Shown here: positions 54,452-63,490 of the stretch, piece after piece
How the letters are laid out: every line of letters begins with the position of its first letter
How positions within the stretch are numbered: position 1 is the stretch's first letter
Source: UBA8529 sp964390565
Lineage (GTDB): Bacteria; Bacteroidota; Bacteroidia; Bacteroidales; Tenuifilaceae
Direction: 5' to 3'
DNA: 64,000 nt
Assembly (NCBI GenBank): GCA_964390565.1
Contig: CAYMII010000011.1
Coordinates: 23,958 to 87,957 of the forward strand
Program-made: the position numbers and the translations under genes
The notes under the pieces: model-generated
Seen by the model: only the letters and a program-made list of their open reading frames with translations
What the model was told of the DNA's origin: nothing
The model's database searches: none

Positions 54452-56515
54452 ATGAGATTGAGAATTATAACTTTTCTAGTTATACTCCTACCTGTTTTAT
54501 GGAGTTGCAAAAAAGAGAATCCATCAGATCTTTTAACAGTAAAAGAGCGCAATTTTCTCGATTCGCTTAAACGCGAGTTGACATATGCCCCTGATCCTGA
54601 GTTTCCACCAACAGGGTATTTCGATGAAAAAGGTAATTATTCAGGTATTGTATCTGAATATATTTCTCTAATTGAAGAAAGATTAAATGTTAAATTTAAA
54701 ATCATTCGATATAACTCTTGGAACGAACTTTTAGAAAATGGCTCTAACTTGAAGTACGATTTTACAACCTGTGCCCAAAAAACTGCCTATAGAGAAACAT
54801 TTTGGGATTTTACTTCTCCATACCTTAACGTAAATAACGTTATAATAAAGACAAAAAGCAGCAAAAACAATATAACCATAGAAGATCTTAAAAGAAAAAA
54901 GGTTGCAATTGTTAAGGATTATGCTGTAGAAAGTTTTATAAAGGAAAAGTATCCAGAGATTATTATTATTCCCGTTTTAAATGCTAAGGATGGTATTAAT
55001 GCGTTGTCGTTTGGAACTGTTGACGCGCTAATCTCTGAAATGCCTACAGCACTTTACTATATCAACAAAGAGGGTATCTCAAACTTAAGGGTTGCAGGAG
55101 ATGTTGGCTATACTTACAGCTTTTCAATGGCTTCGAGAAAAGATATGCCTATTTTGAAACAGATACTTCAAAAGGGATTAAACAGCATTACAACAAAAGA
55201 GAAGGAAACTATTTATAATAAATATATTGGCTTAGATTATAAGAATTTTTGGGAACTAAAGATATTTTGGGTAATTGCTTTTGGAGTTATCGTTTTTGTT
55301 GCAGTATTGGTTCTTCTTATATACACATGGCGTAAACGCGCCAAAGAACTTAAAATTGCAAAAGATTTAGCAGATTCTGCCAATCGGGCAAAAAGCGAAT
55401 TTTTGGCCAATATGAGTCATGAAATTAGAACTCCAATGAACGCAATAATTGGTTTTGCAGAATTACTTGAAGAACGGTTAGAAGAGCCGTCTGAAAGAGA
55501 ATACGCTACAATTATTGCCGACAATGGAAAAACATTGCTCAAGATTATTAATGATGTACTTGATTTATCAAAAATTGAAGCAGGAAAAATTGGTTTTAAA
55601 AAGAAACCAACCAAGATTAGGCAGGTTGTAAAGGAAATTGAGGATATGTTTTTCCTTTCTTTAGAGCAAAAAAAGTTAAATTTTAAAATTGATATTTCAT
55701 CGCTAGTTGCAGAATACTACCTAATTGATGAAACAAGGTTTAGGCAAATTCTAATAAATTTAATTAGCAACTCGATAAAATTCACTCCAAAAGGCTCTGT
55801 TTCCTTAATGATAGATTTAGTAGAATCAAAAAATGGCTTTCACAGTTTAAGCCTAATTGTTTCCGACACAGGGATAGGGATACCTAAAGACTTACAAAAA
55901 AAAGTGTTTGCACCATTTGTTCAAATTGAAACTGGAAGTCAGAAGGAAAACACGGGTACAGGTTTAGGCCTCACAATAACCAAGAGGCTTGTTGAACTTA
56001 TGAATGGCGAAATTGCACTTCAAAGTGAGGTAGGCAAAGGCTCGACTTTTAGGATTGTTTTCCACGATGTTGAAATTAGCAAAAAAGAAGATATTATAGA
56101 TAATTTAGCCAAAGAGCGACTTGATAAGATTCAGTTCTATGGCAACGAAATACTTGTTGTTGACGATAACTTCTCGAACCTGATTCTACTAACCGAAATC
56201 CTTAAAACTCACAATTTAAAGGTGGTCAATTCGTCGAATGGTAGCAAAGCATTAGAACGATTAAAGAAAAGAACACCTGAACTAATAATTACTGATATAA
56301 AGATGCCACAAATGGATGGCTATTCGCTTCTGAATAGTATTAAAGCACTAGATATCAAGTATCAGCCTATTGTGTTGGCTATGTCAGCTTCTGTAATGAA
56401 AGAGGATGAGCAAAATATTCAAAAAGCAGGCTTTTCGGGTTTTATCCCAAAACCAATTGATAAGTATAATTTGCTAAATGAACTAAGTAACCATCTTCCT
56501 CACAATTTTTACTAA
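54452..56515 (+). CDS. Hybrid histidine kinase with periplasmic solute-binding (SBP_bac_3) sensor
   Basis: A 687-residue hybrid kinase. The N-terminus has a signal with a lipobox-like LWSC. Residues ~40-260 form a family-3 solute-binding domain (TYAPDPEFPPTGYFDEKGNY, DFTTCAQKTAYRETFWDFTSPY), as in BvgS-like sensors of small molecules. A helix (~272-293) leads to HisKA with H323 (NMSHEIRTPMNAIIGFAE), HATPase (NLISNSIKF, DTGIGIP, GTGLGLTITKRLV) and a receiver with D615 (ITDIKMPQMDGY). No output domain, so phosphate must pass to another protein. The pair upstream ends ~105 bases before it. Confidence 0.93.
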   Translation: MRLRIITFLVILLPVLWSCKKENPSDLLTVKERNFLDSLKRELTYAPDPEFPPTGYFDEKGNYSGIVSEYISLIEERLNVKFKIIRYNSWNELLENGSNLKYDFTTCAQKTAYRETFWDFTSPYLNVNNVIIKTKSSKNNITIEDLKRKKVAIVKDYAVESFIKEKYPEIIIIPVLNAKDGINALSFGTVDALISEMPTALYYINKEGISNLRVAGDVGYTYSFSMASRKDMPILKQILQKGLNSITTKEKETIYNKYIGLDYKNFWELKIFWVIAFGVIVFVAVLVLLIYTWRKRAKELKIAKDLADSANRAKSEFLANMSHEIRTPMNAIIGFAELLEERLEEPSEREYATIIADNGKTLLKIINDVLDLSKIEAGKIGFKKKPTKIRQVVKEIEDMFFLSLEQKKLNFKIDISSLVAEYYLIDETRFRQILINLISNSIKFTPKGSVSLMIDLVESKNGFHSLSLIVSDTGIGIPKDLQKKVFAPFVQIETGSQKENTGTGLGLTITKRLVELMNGEIALQSEVGKGSTFRIVFHDVEISKKEDIIDNLAKERLDKIQFYGNEILVVDDNFSNLILLTEILKTHNLKVVNSSNGSKALERLKKRTPELIITDIKMPQMDGYSLLNSIKALDIKYQPIVLAMSASVMKEDEQNIQKAGFSGFIPKPIDKYNLLNELSNHLPHNFY

Positions 56516-56516
56516 C

Positions 56517-58163
56517 TTATTTCATCATTTCATCCCTTTTAGCTTTGTAAACAACACCTTCGTACCAATTAGGATATTTGTTTGATTGAGTAAGGATATA
56601 GCCCAACTCAAAATAAACGTTTAAATCGTCGACCATTCCATCGAACACCCAAATGGTTGGATCGTAATTATCCGAGGGTTTATGGTAGGTTCCATATACC
56701 TTTCTTTGGTTTTCTTTTATTACTTCGAGTTTACTTGTATCGATAAAGTTGCCTCCAGAAGTTAAATTGATAGTAGGAACGCCAACCTTAGAGAAGCTGA
56801 AATGATCGGAACGATAGTAGCCGCCTCCTGTTGAGGTTCTTTCGAACTTAACAAACCTATTATGATTCTTAACCGCTTCAATTGCATAACCATCCAACTC
56901 CGATAAACCATATCCTGAGATGTTCATATCCTTTGTCTTTCCAAATACATTGAGCACATCCATGTTAATTACGGCAACAGTTTTATTTAGCGGATATAAA
57001 GGATTCTCTGTATAGTATTGACTTCCAAGTAAGCCTTGCTCCTCGCATGTTGTAGCCATTAGCAGAATCGAACGTTTTGGTCGTTCCTTTTGGTTTGAAA
57101 ACGCTTTTGCAATAGCAATTAAACCTGCTGTTCCAGTTGCGTTATCGAGCGCTCCATTTAGGATAGAATCACCCTTGAAATTTGGGTTTATTCCAAAGTG
57201 ATCCCAATGCGCTGTATAAATAATTACCTCCTCGGGATGCTCCGAACCGGGGATTAGAGCCACTATATTCTTGGAGTTGACTTTCTTAACCTCATTTATA
57301 AAGCTAATATCGGTTTTAAGTTTTAATGGAATTGCCGTAAATCCTCGCTTGGATGCATTTACAATAGCAGCATCATAGGACAATTCTGTAAAACCTAAAA
57401 GTTTATGCGCAGCCTCATTTTCAATCCAACTCTGAAACTGCAATCCCGAATTGGTAACAACATTGTTAGCCAAGTAGAACCTCGAAAGCGCCCAACTATT
57501 CTGAATTACATTCCATGGATATGATGCCGCCTCGGTTTCGTGAATAAGTATAATCCCTGCTGCCCCTTGCCTTGCGGCCTCTTCGTATTTATATATCCAA
57601 CGACCATAATAGGTCATATTTCTGCCCTTAAAGAGGGTGCTATCGTAAAACCCAGGATCGTTCACCAATGCCAAAACCATCTTTCCCTTAACATCAGCCC
57701 CAGCATAATCGTTCCAGCCAAATTCTGGTGCATTTATTCCAAAGCCTACAAACACCATTTCTAAATTCGAGAGGTTTATTTTCTCAACTGGTTGTGGAGT
57801 TCCTCCAATAATATCCTTCAAATATTCGAAGTCTATCTCACCTTTATCTCCTTTAACTTTTAGCTTGATTTTTTGATCGTTTGCAATCTTAATCAGCGGC
57901 ACTTCCTGAAAATAACTATCCCCATTCCCGGGTTTTGCGCCAACCTTAGCAAATTGCTCAGCAAGATAGTTTGCTGTTTTTTCCTCTCCTTCAGTCCCCG
58001 GAAAACGTCCCTGAAATTCATCCGAAGCAATTTTAGAAATCCACTCTTTCATATCATTTTCGGTAATCCCTGATATGAGCTCGCTTTTAAAAACAAAACT
58101 ACACGAAACTGAAACTGCAATAAATATCAGAATACTAATAAGATAAATCAGATTTTTTTTCAT
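56517..58163 (-). CDS. M28 family metallopeptidase with PA-like insert (lipoprotein)
   Basis: A 548-residue exported di-zinc peptidase. Signal with lipobox SVSC, then the peptidase core, interrupted by a protease-associated-like domain (~110-260). Zinc ligands are His in HWDHFGI, Asp in GALDNATGTAGLI, the Glu pair in ATTCEEQGLLGS, Asp in VINMDVLN and His in YRSDHFSF, so the active site is complete. Expected to be an aminopeptidase acting in the periplasm or at the outer membrane. The ATG at 58163 begins the lipoprotein signal; one at 58205 is less likely. Confidence 0.92.
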   Translation of the reverse strand: MKKNLIYLISILIFIAVSVSCSFVFKSELISGITENDMKEWISKIASDEFQGRFPGTEGEEKTANYLAEQFAKVGAKPGNGDSYFQEVPLIKIANDQKIKLKVKGDKGEIDFEYLKDIIGGTPQPVEKINLSNLEMVFVGFGINAPEFGWNDYAGADVKGKMVLALVNDPGFYDSTLFKGRNMTYYGRWIYKYEEAARQGAAGIILIHETEAASYPWNVIQNSWALSRFYLANNVVTNSGLQFQSWIENEAAHKLLGFTELSYDAAIVNASKRGFTAIPLKLKTDISFINEVKKVNSKNIVALIPGSEHPEEVIIYTAHWDHFGINPNFKGDSILNGALDNATGTAGLIAIAKAFSNQKERPKRSILLMATTCEEQGLLGSQYYTENPLYPLNKTVAVINMDVLNVFGKTKDMNISGYGLSELDGYAIEAVKNHNRFVKFERTSTGGGYYRSDHFSFSKVGVPTINLTSGGNFIDTSKLEVIKENQRKVYGTYHKPSDNYDPTIWVFDGMVDDLNVYFELGYILTQSNKYPNWYEGVVYKAKRDEMMK

Positions 58164-58263
58164 TGGTTTACTGTGTTGGCGTTGTATGCTTTTTAGAGTA
58201 AACAAAGATGAATTGGTTTAGCTTTGTAAAACCAAAATATGAAATGTAAAACCCATAAATTTC

Positions 58264-58271
58264 TATCTTTG
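58264..58271 (+). promoter_or_regulatory. Putative -7 box of gltX
   Basis: TATCTTTG is a perfect TAnnTTTG match 20 bases before the gltX ATG. A -33 box is not evident. Confidence 0.5.
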
Positions 58272-58291
58272 CATCACTTAAAAAGATAACA

Positions 58292-59815
58292 ATGACTGAT
58301 CGTAGAGTTCGTGTTCGTTTTGCTCCTAGTCCAACAGGACCATTGCATATTGGTGGTGTACGTACTGCCCTATTCAACTACTTTTTTGCAAAAAAGCATG
58401 GTGGTGATTTTTTGCTTCGCATTGAGGATACCGATTCGCAACGATTCGTTCCCGGTGCCGAGGAGTATATCAACGAATCGCTTGGATGGTGTGGTATTAA
58501 GATAGATGAAGGAGTTGTTGAAGGTGGAAAACATGCGCCATATCGCCAAAGCGAGCGCAAAGCGATTTATAAGCAATATGCCGATCAGCTACTTGCATCA
58601 GGTAATGCTTACTATGCTTTTGATACTCCCGAATCGTTGGATGAGCTAAGAAAAACCGCTGAAGCCAAGGGCGAAGTTTTTACCTATAACTATCAGATTA
58701 GAAATAATATGCAAACCTCTTTGGCTCTATCTGAGGCAGAGGTTAAAGCGCGAATAGCAAAAGGCGACCAGTGGGTTATCCGTTTTAAGATGCCCGAGAA
58801 TGAAGAGGTAAAGATGCACGACCTTATTCGCGGCGATGTTGTGGTTAACACCTCAACGCTTGATGATAAGGTGCTATTCAAAAGTGCCGATATGCTCCCA
58901 ACCTACCATTTGGCAAACGTTACCGACGATTACCTTATGGAGATATCGCACGTAATCCGTGGCGAAGAGTGGTTACCATCTCTTCCTCTACACGTTTTGC
59001 TTTACAGAGCCTTTGGTTGGACTGATAAGATGCCACAATTCGCACATCTTCCGTTGCTATTAAAACCAACAGGCAACGGCAAGCTAAGCAAGCGCGATGG
59101 CGATAAGATGGGGTTCCCTGTGTTTCCTCTTCTTTGGAAACCTGCTGAAGGTGAAACCTCTCGCGGTTACCGCGAGGATGGCTACTTCCCCGAGGCTTTT
59201 GTAAACCTACTTGCCCTTTTGGGATGGAATTCGGGTACCGAGCAAGAGCTATTCAGCATGGATGAACTAATCAACCTATTCTCGCTCGAAAGGGTTAACA
59301 AATCAGGTGCTCGTTTCGATCCTGAAAAAACCAAGTGGTTCAACCATCAATATCTTGTAAAAAAGAGTAATGCTGAATTGGCTGGGCTTTTCATGGCAAC
59401 TCTAAAGGAAAAGGGCATAACCGCTGATTCATCAAAAGTTGAAAAAATCGTTGGCCTTGTAAAAGAGCGTGTAAACTTTGTTCATGAGATTTGGGATCAA
59501 GCATCCTTCTTCTTTACAGCACCAGAAACATACGATGAAGCAACCGTTAAAAAGGCTTGGAGCGCTGAAACTCCAGAGCTGATGAAAAAGGTTGTTGAGT
59601 TTATCGCATCGATTGATGCATTTAACGCGCAAAACGTTGAGCTTCTTCTAAAAGATTATATCAATACAAATAACCTTGGGATGGGTAAAGTGATGAACGC
59701 CTTAAGGCTTAGCCTTGTTGGCGCATCAAAAGGTCCAGGAGTTGCTGATATTTTTGAGATCATTGGTAAAGAGGAAACCATTAAAAGAATAAATAAAGCT
59801 ATTACAACTTTATAG
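58292..59815 (+). CDS. gltX: Glutamyl-tRNA synthetase
   Basis: A 507-residue class I synthetase charging tRNA-Glu. HIGH-type motif PSPTGPLHIGGVRTALFNY at the start, LLRIEDTD, RGEEWLPSLPLH, and KLSKRDGDK (the KMSKS loop). An insertion after KLSKRDG (MGFPVFPLLWKPAEGETSRG) before YREDGYFPEAFVN is typical of Bacteroidota enzymes. The anticodon-binding C-terminal domain is present. Confidence 0.96.
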   Translation: MTDRRVRVRFAPSPTGPLHIGGVRTALFNYFFAKKHGGDFLLRIEDTDSQRFVPGAEEYINESLGWCGIKIDEGVVEGGKHAPYRQSERKAIYKQYADQLLASGNAYYAFDTPESLDELRKTAEAKGEVFTYNYQIRNNMQTSLALSEAEVKARIAKGDQWVIRFKMPENEEVKMHDLIRGDVVVNTSTLDDKVLFKSADMLPTYHLANVTDDYLMEISHVIRGEEWLPSLPLHVLLYRAFGWTDKMPQFAHLPLLLKPTGNGKLSKRDGDKMGFPVFPLLWKPAEGETSRGYREDGYFPEAFVNLLALLGWNSGTEQELFSMDELINLFSLERVNKSGARFDPEKTKWFNHQYLVKKSNAELAGLFMATLKEKGITADSSKVEKIVGLVKERVNFVHEIWDQASFFFTAPETYDEATVKKAWSAETPELMKKVVEFIASIDAFNAQNVELLLKDYINTNNLGMGKVMNALRLSLVGASKGPGVADIFEIIGKEETIKRINKAITTL

Positions 59816-59831
59816 TATAGCAGCCAAAAAG

Positions 59832-59865
59832 AAAGAGGTCTGAGCAAATAGTTCAGACCTCTTTT
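59832..59865. terminator. Terminator between gltX and the small membrane protein gene
   Basis: AAAGAGGTCTGA-GCAAATAGT-TCAGACCTCTTT, a 12-base perfect stem with T-run, between convergent genes. Confidence 0.92.
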
Positions 59866-59879
59866 CATTTAATAAAGAA

Positions 59880-60215
59880 TTACTCCTTTTTATCCGTTAT
59901 ACAGCATCTGCTCTTCCACACTGCTCTCATCTTCTCACGCTCCTCGGGGCTCATGTGCCAGCGATGCATCCTATCGTGAATGTGTCCTCGATAGGAACTT
60001 TTAAATCCTCCAAATAGAATTCGAGTTAGTATTAACAGCCCTATTCCCTGCCAGAATGTGATAGTATGCCATCCGAATAGATCGGTAAGAATACCATTCC
60101 ACAACGACATAATTACAAACCCAAGTAATAAAACCAAAGCAGCAATTCCAATAGGGATTAATATGGCTCTAATAATCCAAAATCCCATACCTCGTTCTTT
60201 TCCACAACACATCAT
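59880..60215 (-). CDS. Small membrane protein downstream of an ECF sigma factor
   Basis: A 111-residue protein with two hydrophobic helices (~12-38 and 47-70) and a basic C-terminal tail (HDRMHRWHMSPEEREKMR). Cysteine pairs occur at both ends (residues 3-4 and ~103-104). The tail HxxMSPEEREKxR type is one I recall in proteins next to Bacteroidota ECF sigma genes. It lies 20 bases after the sigma factor in the same direction and may be its partner or target; it lacks the zinc anti-sigma motif. Function unknown. Confidence 0.65.
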   Translation of the reverse strand: MMCCGKERGMGFWIIRAILIPIGIAALVLLLGFVIMSLWNGILTDLFGWHTITFWQGIGLLILTRILFGGFKSSYRGHIHDRMHRWHMSPEEREKMRAVWKSRCCITDKKE

Positions 60216-60234
60216 AATTTTAAAATTTTAATTA

Positions 60235-60792
60235 TTATTCGTTATATAATGCTTTTAACCTTTCACGTAAGTATGCAACTGCATAGCGTTTTCGTGATAT
60301 GAGGGTTTTAATATTTTCGCCAGTGATATCAGAAATCTCCTGAAAGGTCAAATCGTCAAGCTCGTTCCAAACAAATACCATCCGTTGGGCTTCGGGAAGC
60401 TCATCGAGAGCAGTGAAAATGGCTTCTCGAAGTGCTGTTTGCTCCAATTCGCTTTCGGGATTGATTAGCTCAGCCAGAAGGGATTCGGGATAAATAGTTT
60501 CTCCGTCTTCATCCTCAAAGGCAAAGTCCTCAAGAGATTGTGTTTGTTTCTTGCGCTGCTTATCCACAATCCTATTTCGGCTAACCCGAAAAAGCCAAGC
60601 GCTTAGCTGTTCGATGGGTTCGATATCGATAACCTTACCCAGCTGGTACCATACATCCTGAATAATATCCTCGGCATCGGCATCGCTTTTAACGCGCCCA
60701 CGGATAAATTTGAATAACCCTCTTCCGTATTCCTGCACAGCATCTTTAACCTTCTGCTGTTGTGCCATTGGCAATGCAATTGTATCCTCCAT
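60235..60792 (-). CDS. ECF-type RNA polymerase sigma factor
   Basis: A 185-residue sigma factor with region 2 (residues ~20-85, DAEDIIQDVWYQLGKVI and LSAWLFRVSRNRIVDKQR) and region 4 (~125-180, ELPEAQRMVFVWNELDDLTF and IKTLISRKRYAVAYLRERL). An acidic linker of ~30 residues joins them. It belongs to the general Bacteroidota ECF groups; no FecR-like anti-sigma gene is adjacent. It stands between the DUF5686 gene and the small membrane protein, all on the minus strand. Confidence 0.92.
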   Translation of the reverse strand: MEDTIALPMAQQQKVKDAVQEYGRGLFKFIRGRVKSDADAEDIIQDVWYQLGKVIDIEPIEQLSAWLFRVSRNRIVDKQRKKQTQSLEDFAFEDEDGETIYPESLLAELINPESELEQTALREAIFTALDELPEAQRMVFVWNELDDLTFQEISDITGENIKTLISRKRYAVAYLRERLKALYNE

Positions 60793-60869
60793 ATAGTATG
60801 GAAGACGATTGATTTGTAAAATTACTTTAAAGGTAAGGTGATTTTTTATAACCCCTTTAAATTAAGAGG

Positions 60870-63347
60870 TTATAGAACCACCATCAAAGTAATTTTATAG
60901 GCCATGTTATCCTTGAAATCGCTAAAATTATAGCTATCGTATCGGTAAAAAGCCCCAAAACCTAATCCAAAGTAGCCATTTGATAGGATCTTGTTAGCGT
61001 AAATACCTGCCTCGTAGTAGCCTTTCGTAGGTACCTTTGCTTTGAAGTTTTTTGGAAGCACATGTAGCATATTTGGCGACATATCACCAAAGCTGATGTT
61101 ATTTACGATAGCAAACTCGGGCTGAAACCTTTTAGAACCTGTGACCCAAAGCAACTTTCCAAAATCGTGCTTGAAGAAGAAGTTCACAAACCTATCGGAG
61201 ATAAACTCGTTCATGCGCATTGCTGCAAAGCTGTGGGCTGCATCGGGGGTGACAAACCCTAGAAAGTTTGCTCGCCCAAAGTACATTAATGTCATGGGAA
61301 CCTTTCCAAAAACTTGTCCAGCATCAATGCTAATCTTTGTTTTACCTAATATCCTCCACTTAATGGTTTTATCTAATCTAACCTCAAGTTTATCGAAATT
61401 ATAACCCCCGTTATAGGCATCGAGCCCTTTCATATATTTTACCCAGAAAACTGGAAAATCAACGTTTAATGGAAGAATAGTTCTTGATGTTTGCATGAAT
61501 CGCTCACCTGGCGCAATTCTTATGGCCGCAGTAAGAAGAGCTTGATTAAACCCGCTAAGCGTATCGCTGCTTATAGCATCTTTGTAACTTATGCCAGAAA
61601 GGTACTTGTACTTTTGATCTGCAGCAGAGATATAAAGTTTTAACGCTTTAAGAAACCTAAACGAAAAGTCAACTCTATGCTCCTCAATACCATCCATCTT
61701 TGCGATTGATATCATGCGCCCATTATCGCCTCCAAAAAGGAAGTTGTTATCGCTGACAAATGAGTAAGTTCCTATTTCCTGAACATCGTTCATGTAAGAG
61801 TATTTAAACCTTACCTCTTGCTTTTTGCTAAATGTTAGCTCGGTAAATCCTCCGTATTTTTGCGTTTTATCCACGAAACCAAAAGCAGTATAACCTCCAA
61901 CGGTAAAAAACTTCGATAACTTTTGGCTGGTTTCGAGCCCAATGCCCAATCGCGTACCTTCAAACTGGTTATAGTTGAAAATCTGTCCGATATTCAGATT
62001 TAGGTATCCAAGAGGAACACGCCCAGTAACCAACGACTCCATGATTCGCATTGTCCTATCAAGATTCATCTTTCGACCAACGCTATCAATAATTCGATAG
62101 GTGCGCATCTCAAGAGCCGTAAGGCTATCTTTACGGAATAGCTGCCAATAAGCGCTATTTCGTTCACCAGCCTGAGGATCGAAAACAGTTTCGATATGAC
62201 TAAAATTCTTGGGGCTCATTTTGGGATTAATCTCAATATCCTTTAGATAAGATTTACCGATACCAAGCATTTGCATCGAGAACTTTGTGCCTGTTTTCTT
62301 GTCGATAAAATCGGGAGGGGTTAAAATTAAATCGGTATTGAGCTCAACCGGAAACCAAGTGCTATCCTTAATACGCTCGTAGCGCTGTTGGATTTTAACC
62401 GACAATATCCCAACGTTAATCGATGGTTCTGCAATAACACTTTGTATGGCATAACCTCTTGAGTTTATGGTTAGCTGTCCAACTAATCCCTCGAAATTCC
62501 TATCCTTGTGCGGGCGATACGAGATAACAAAAAGCGTATCATTATCTTGTGTAAACAGGGTGTCCTCTAGAATAAATAGATACTTTTTTGTGCTTCCCCC
62601 GCTAATTGGATTTAAATAGATTTTATCGGCAATGGTTATCTTCTCGTTATAAAACGAGAAGGATTGCATCTGCGTTGCAATGAAAGATATTACAGGATCT
62701 TTTAAACCTGATACCTTTGATGCAATAACCTTTTCAAAATTATTATTGGGCGCTTGGTAATCCTTTTGCGTTACCGTTTCGATAAGCATTATTCCATGCT
62801 TCTTTTTAATACTGTCGAGTTTTGAAACTAACTTATTCCCTACAATTACTGAATCCCCTCCGGATTCGCGAATCTTTTTGGCTATCAAGTTATCGAAAGT
62901 ATAGTACATCTTGTTGTAGCTGGTGTAACGGTACGATACCAGCTTTTCAGGGTTATTCCTGTCGCGATTATTATACGCAGCAATTATGATACGGTGCGCA
63001 GGGTTGACCCCCGGTTTCACAACAACCTCTTTAATCTGATAGCTGGTTTTAGTTAACCCAATTTTAAATGGCTTGTTGTAGTTGCTCTCGTTAATCTCTA
63101 TGTTTTGAGGAAGATAACCAAGATACGACACCTTTAGCCAACGAACCGGATCGTTAGTGGTGATTTTAAAGTCGCCATCGAGCCCTGAGGTAAAGCCATT
63201 CCCCCGCTCGTTAAAAACAACGTTAACAAAGGGTAGCGGCTCGCCAGTTTCGATATCGAAGATCTTACCTTTTAATGTTATCTGGGCTATTGTAATGTTT
63301 GAAAATAAAGCGAATAGCAGAATTAGTAGATTCTTTTTAAATACCAT
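60870..63347 (-). CDS. DUF5686 outer-membrane protein with carboxypeptidase-regulatory-like domain
   Basis: An 825-residue outer-membrane protein. Signal peptide (1-21, TIAQ), a CarboxypepD_reg-like domain (LKGKIFDIETGEPLPFVNVVF ..., ~24-100) as in SusC-type receptors, then the DUF5686 beta-barrel. There is no TonB plug domain, so it is not a SusC receptor itself. The barrel ends in a hydrophobic strand MAYKITLMVVL. The family's role is unknown. It lies 77 bases before the ECF sigma gene. Confidence 0.85.
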   Translation of the reverse strand: MVFKKNLLILLFALFSNITIAQITLKGKIFDIETGEPLPFVNVVFNERGNGFTSGLDGDFKITTNDPVRWLKVSYLGYLPQNIEINESNYNKPFKIGLTKTSYQIKEVVVKPGVNPAHRIIIAAYNNRDRNNPEKLVSYRYTSYNKMYYTFDNLIAKKIRESGGDSVIVGNKLVSKLDSIKKKHGIMLIETVTQKDYQAPNNNFEKVIASKVSGLKDPVISFIATQMQSFSFYNEKITIADKIYLNPISGGSTKKYLFILEDTLFTQDNDTLFVISYRPHKDRNFEGLVGQLTINSRGYAIQSVIAEPSINVGILSVKIQQRYERIKDSTWFPVELNTDLILTPPDFIDKKTGTKFSMQMLGIGKSYLKDIEINPKMSPKNFSHIETVFDPQAGERNSAYWQLFRKDSLTALEMRTYRIIDSVGRKMNLDRTMRIMESLVTGRVPLGYLNLNIGQIFNYNQFEGTRLGIGLETSQKLSKFFTVGGYTAFGFVDKTQKYGGFTELTFSKKQEVRFKYSYMNDVQEIGTYSFVSDNNFLFGGDNGRMISIAKMDGIEEHRVDFSFRFLKALKLYISAADQKYKYLSGISYKDAISSDTLSGFNQALLTAAIRIAPGERFMQTSRTILPLNVDFPVFWVKYMKGLDAYNGGYNFDKLEVRLDKTIKWRILGKTKISIDAGQVFGKVPMTLMYFGRANFLGFVTPDAAHSFAAMRMNEFISDRFVNFFFKHDFGKLLWVTGSKRFQPEFAIVNNISFGDMSPNMLHVLPKNFKAKVPTKGYYEAGIYANKILSNGYFGLGFGAFYRYDSYNFSDFKDNMAYKITLMVVL

Positions 63348-63439
63348 TTTAGATAATTTTTTATTCCCTCGTTCACAAAAAGAGTACCAAAGTACAATTT
63401 TTAAATATCATCACGATGTTTAATAATGGTGTCAAAAAA

Positions 63440-63474
63440 AGAGTTCCGATATCTTAACGATATCGGAACTCTTA
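63440..63474 (-). terminator. Terminator after the DUF2231-like gene
   Basis: AAGAGTTCCGATATC-GTTA-GATATCGGAACTCTT read on the minus strand, followed by a U-run. Confidence 0.9.
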
Positions 63475-63490
63475 TCAACATAAAATATTA

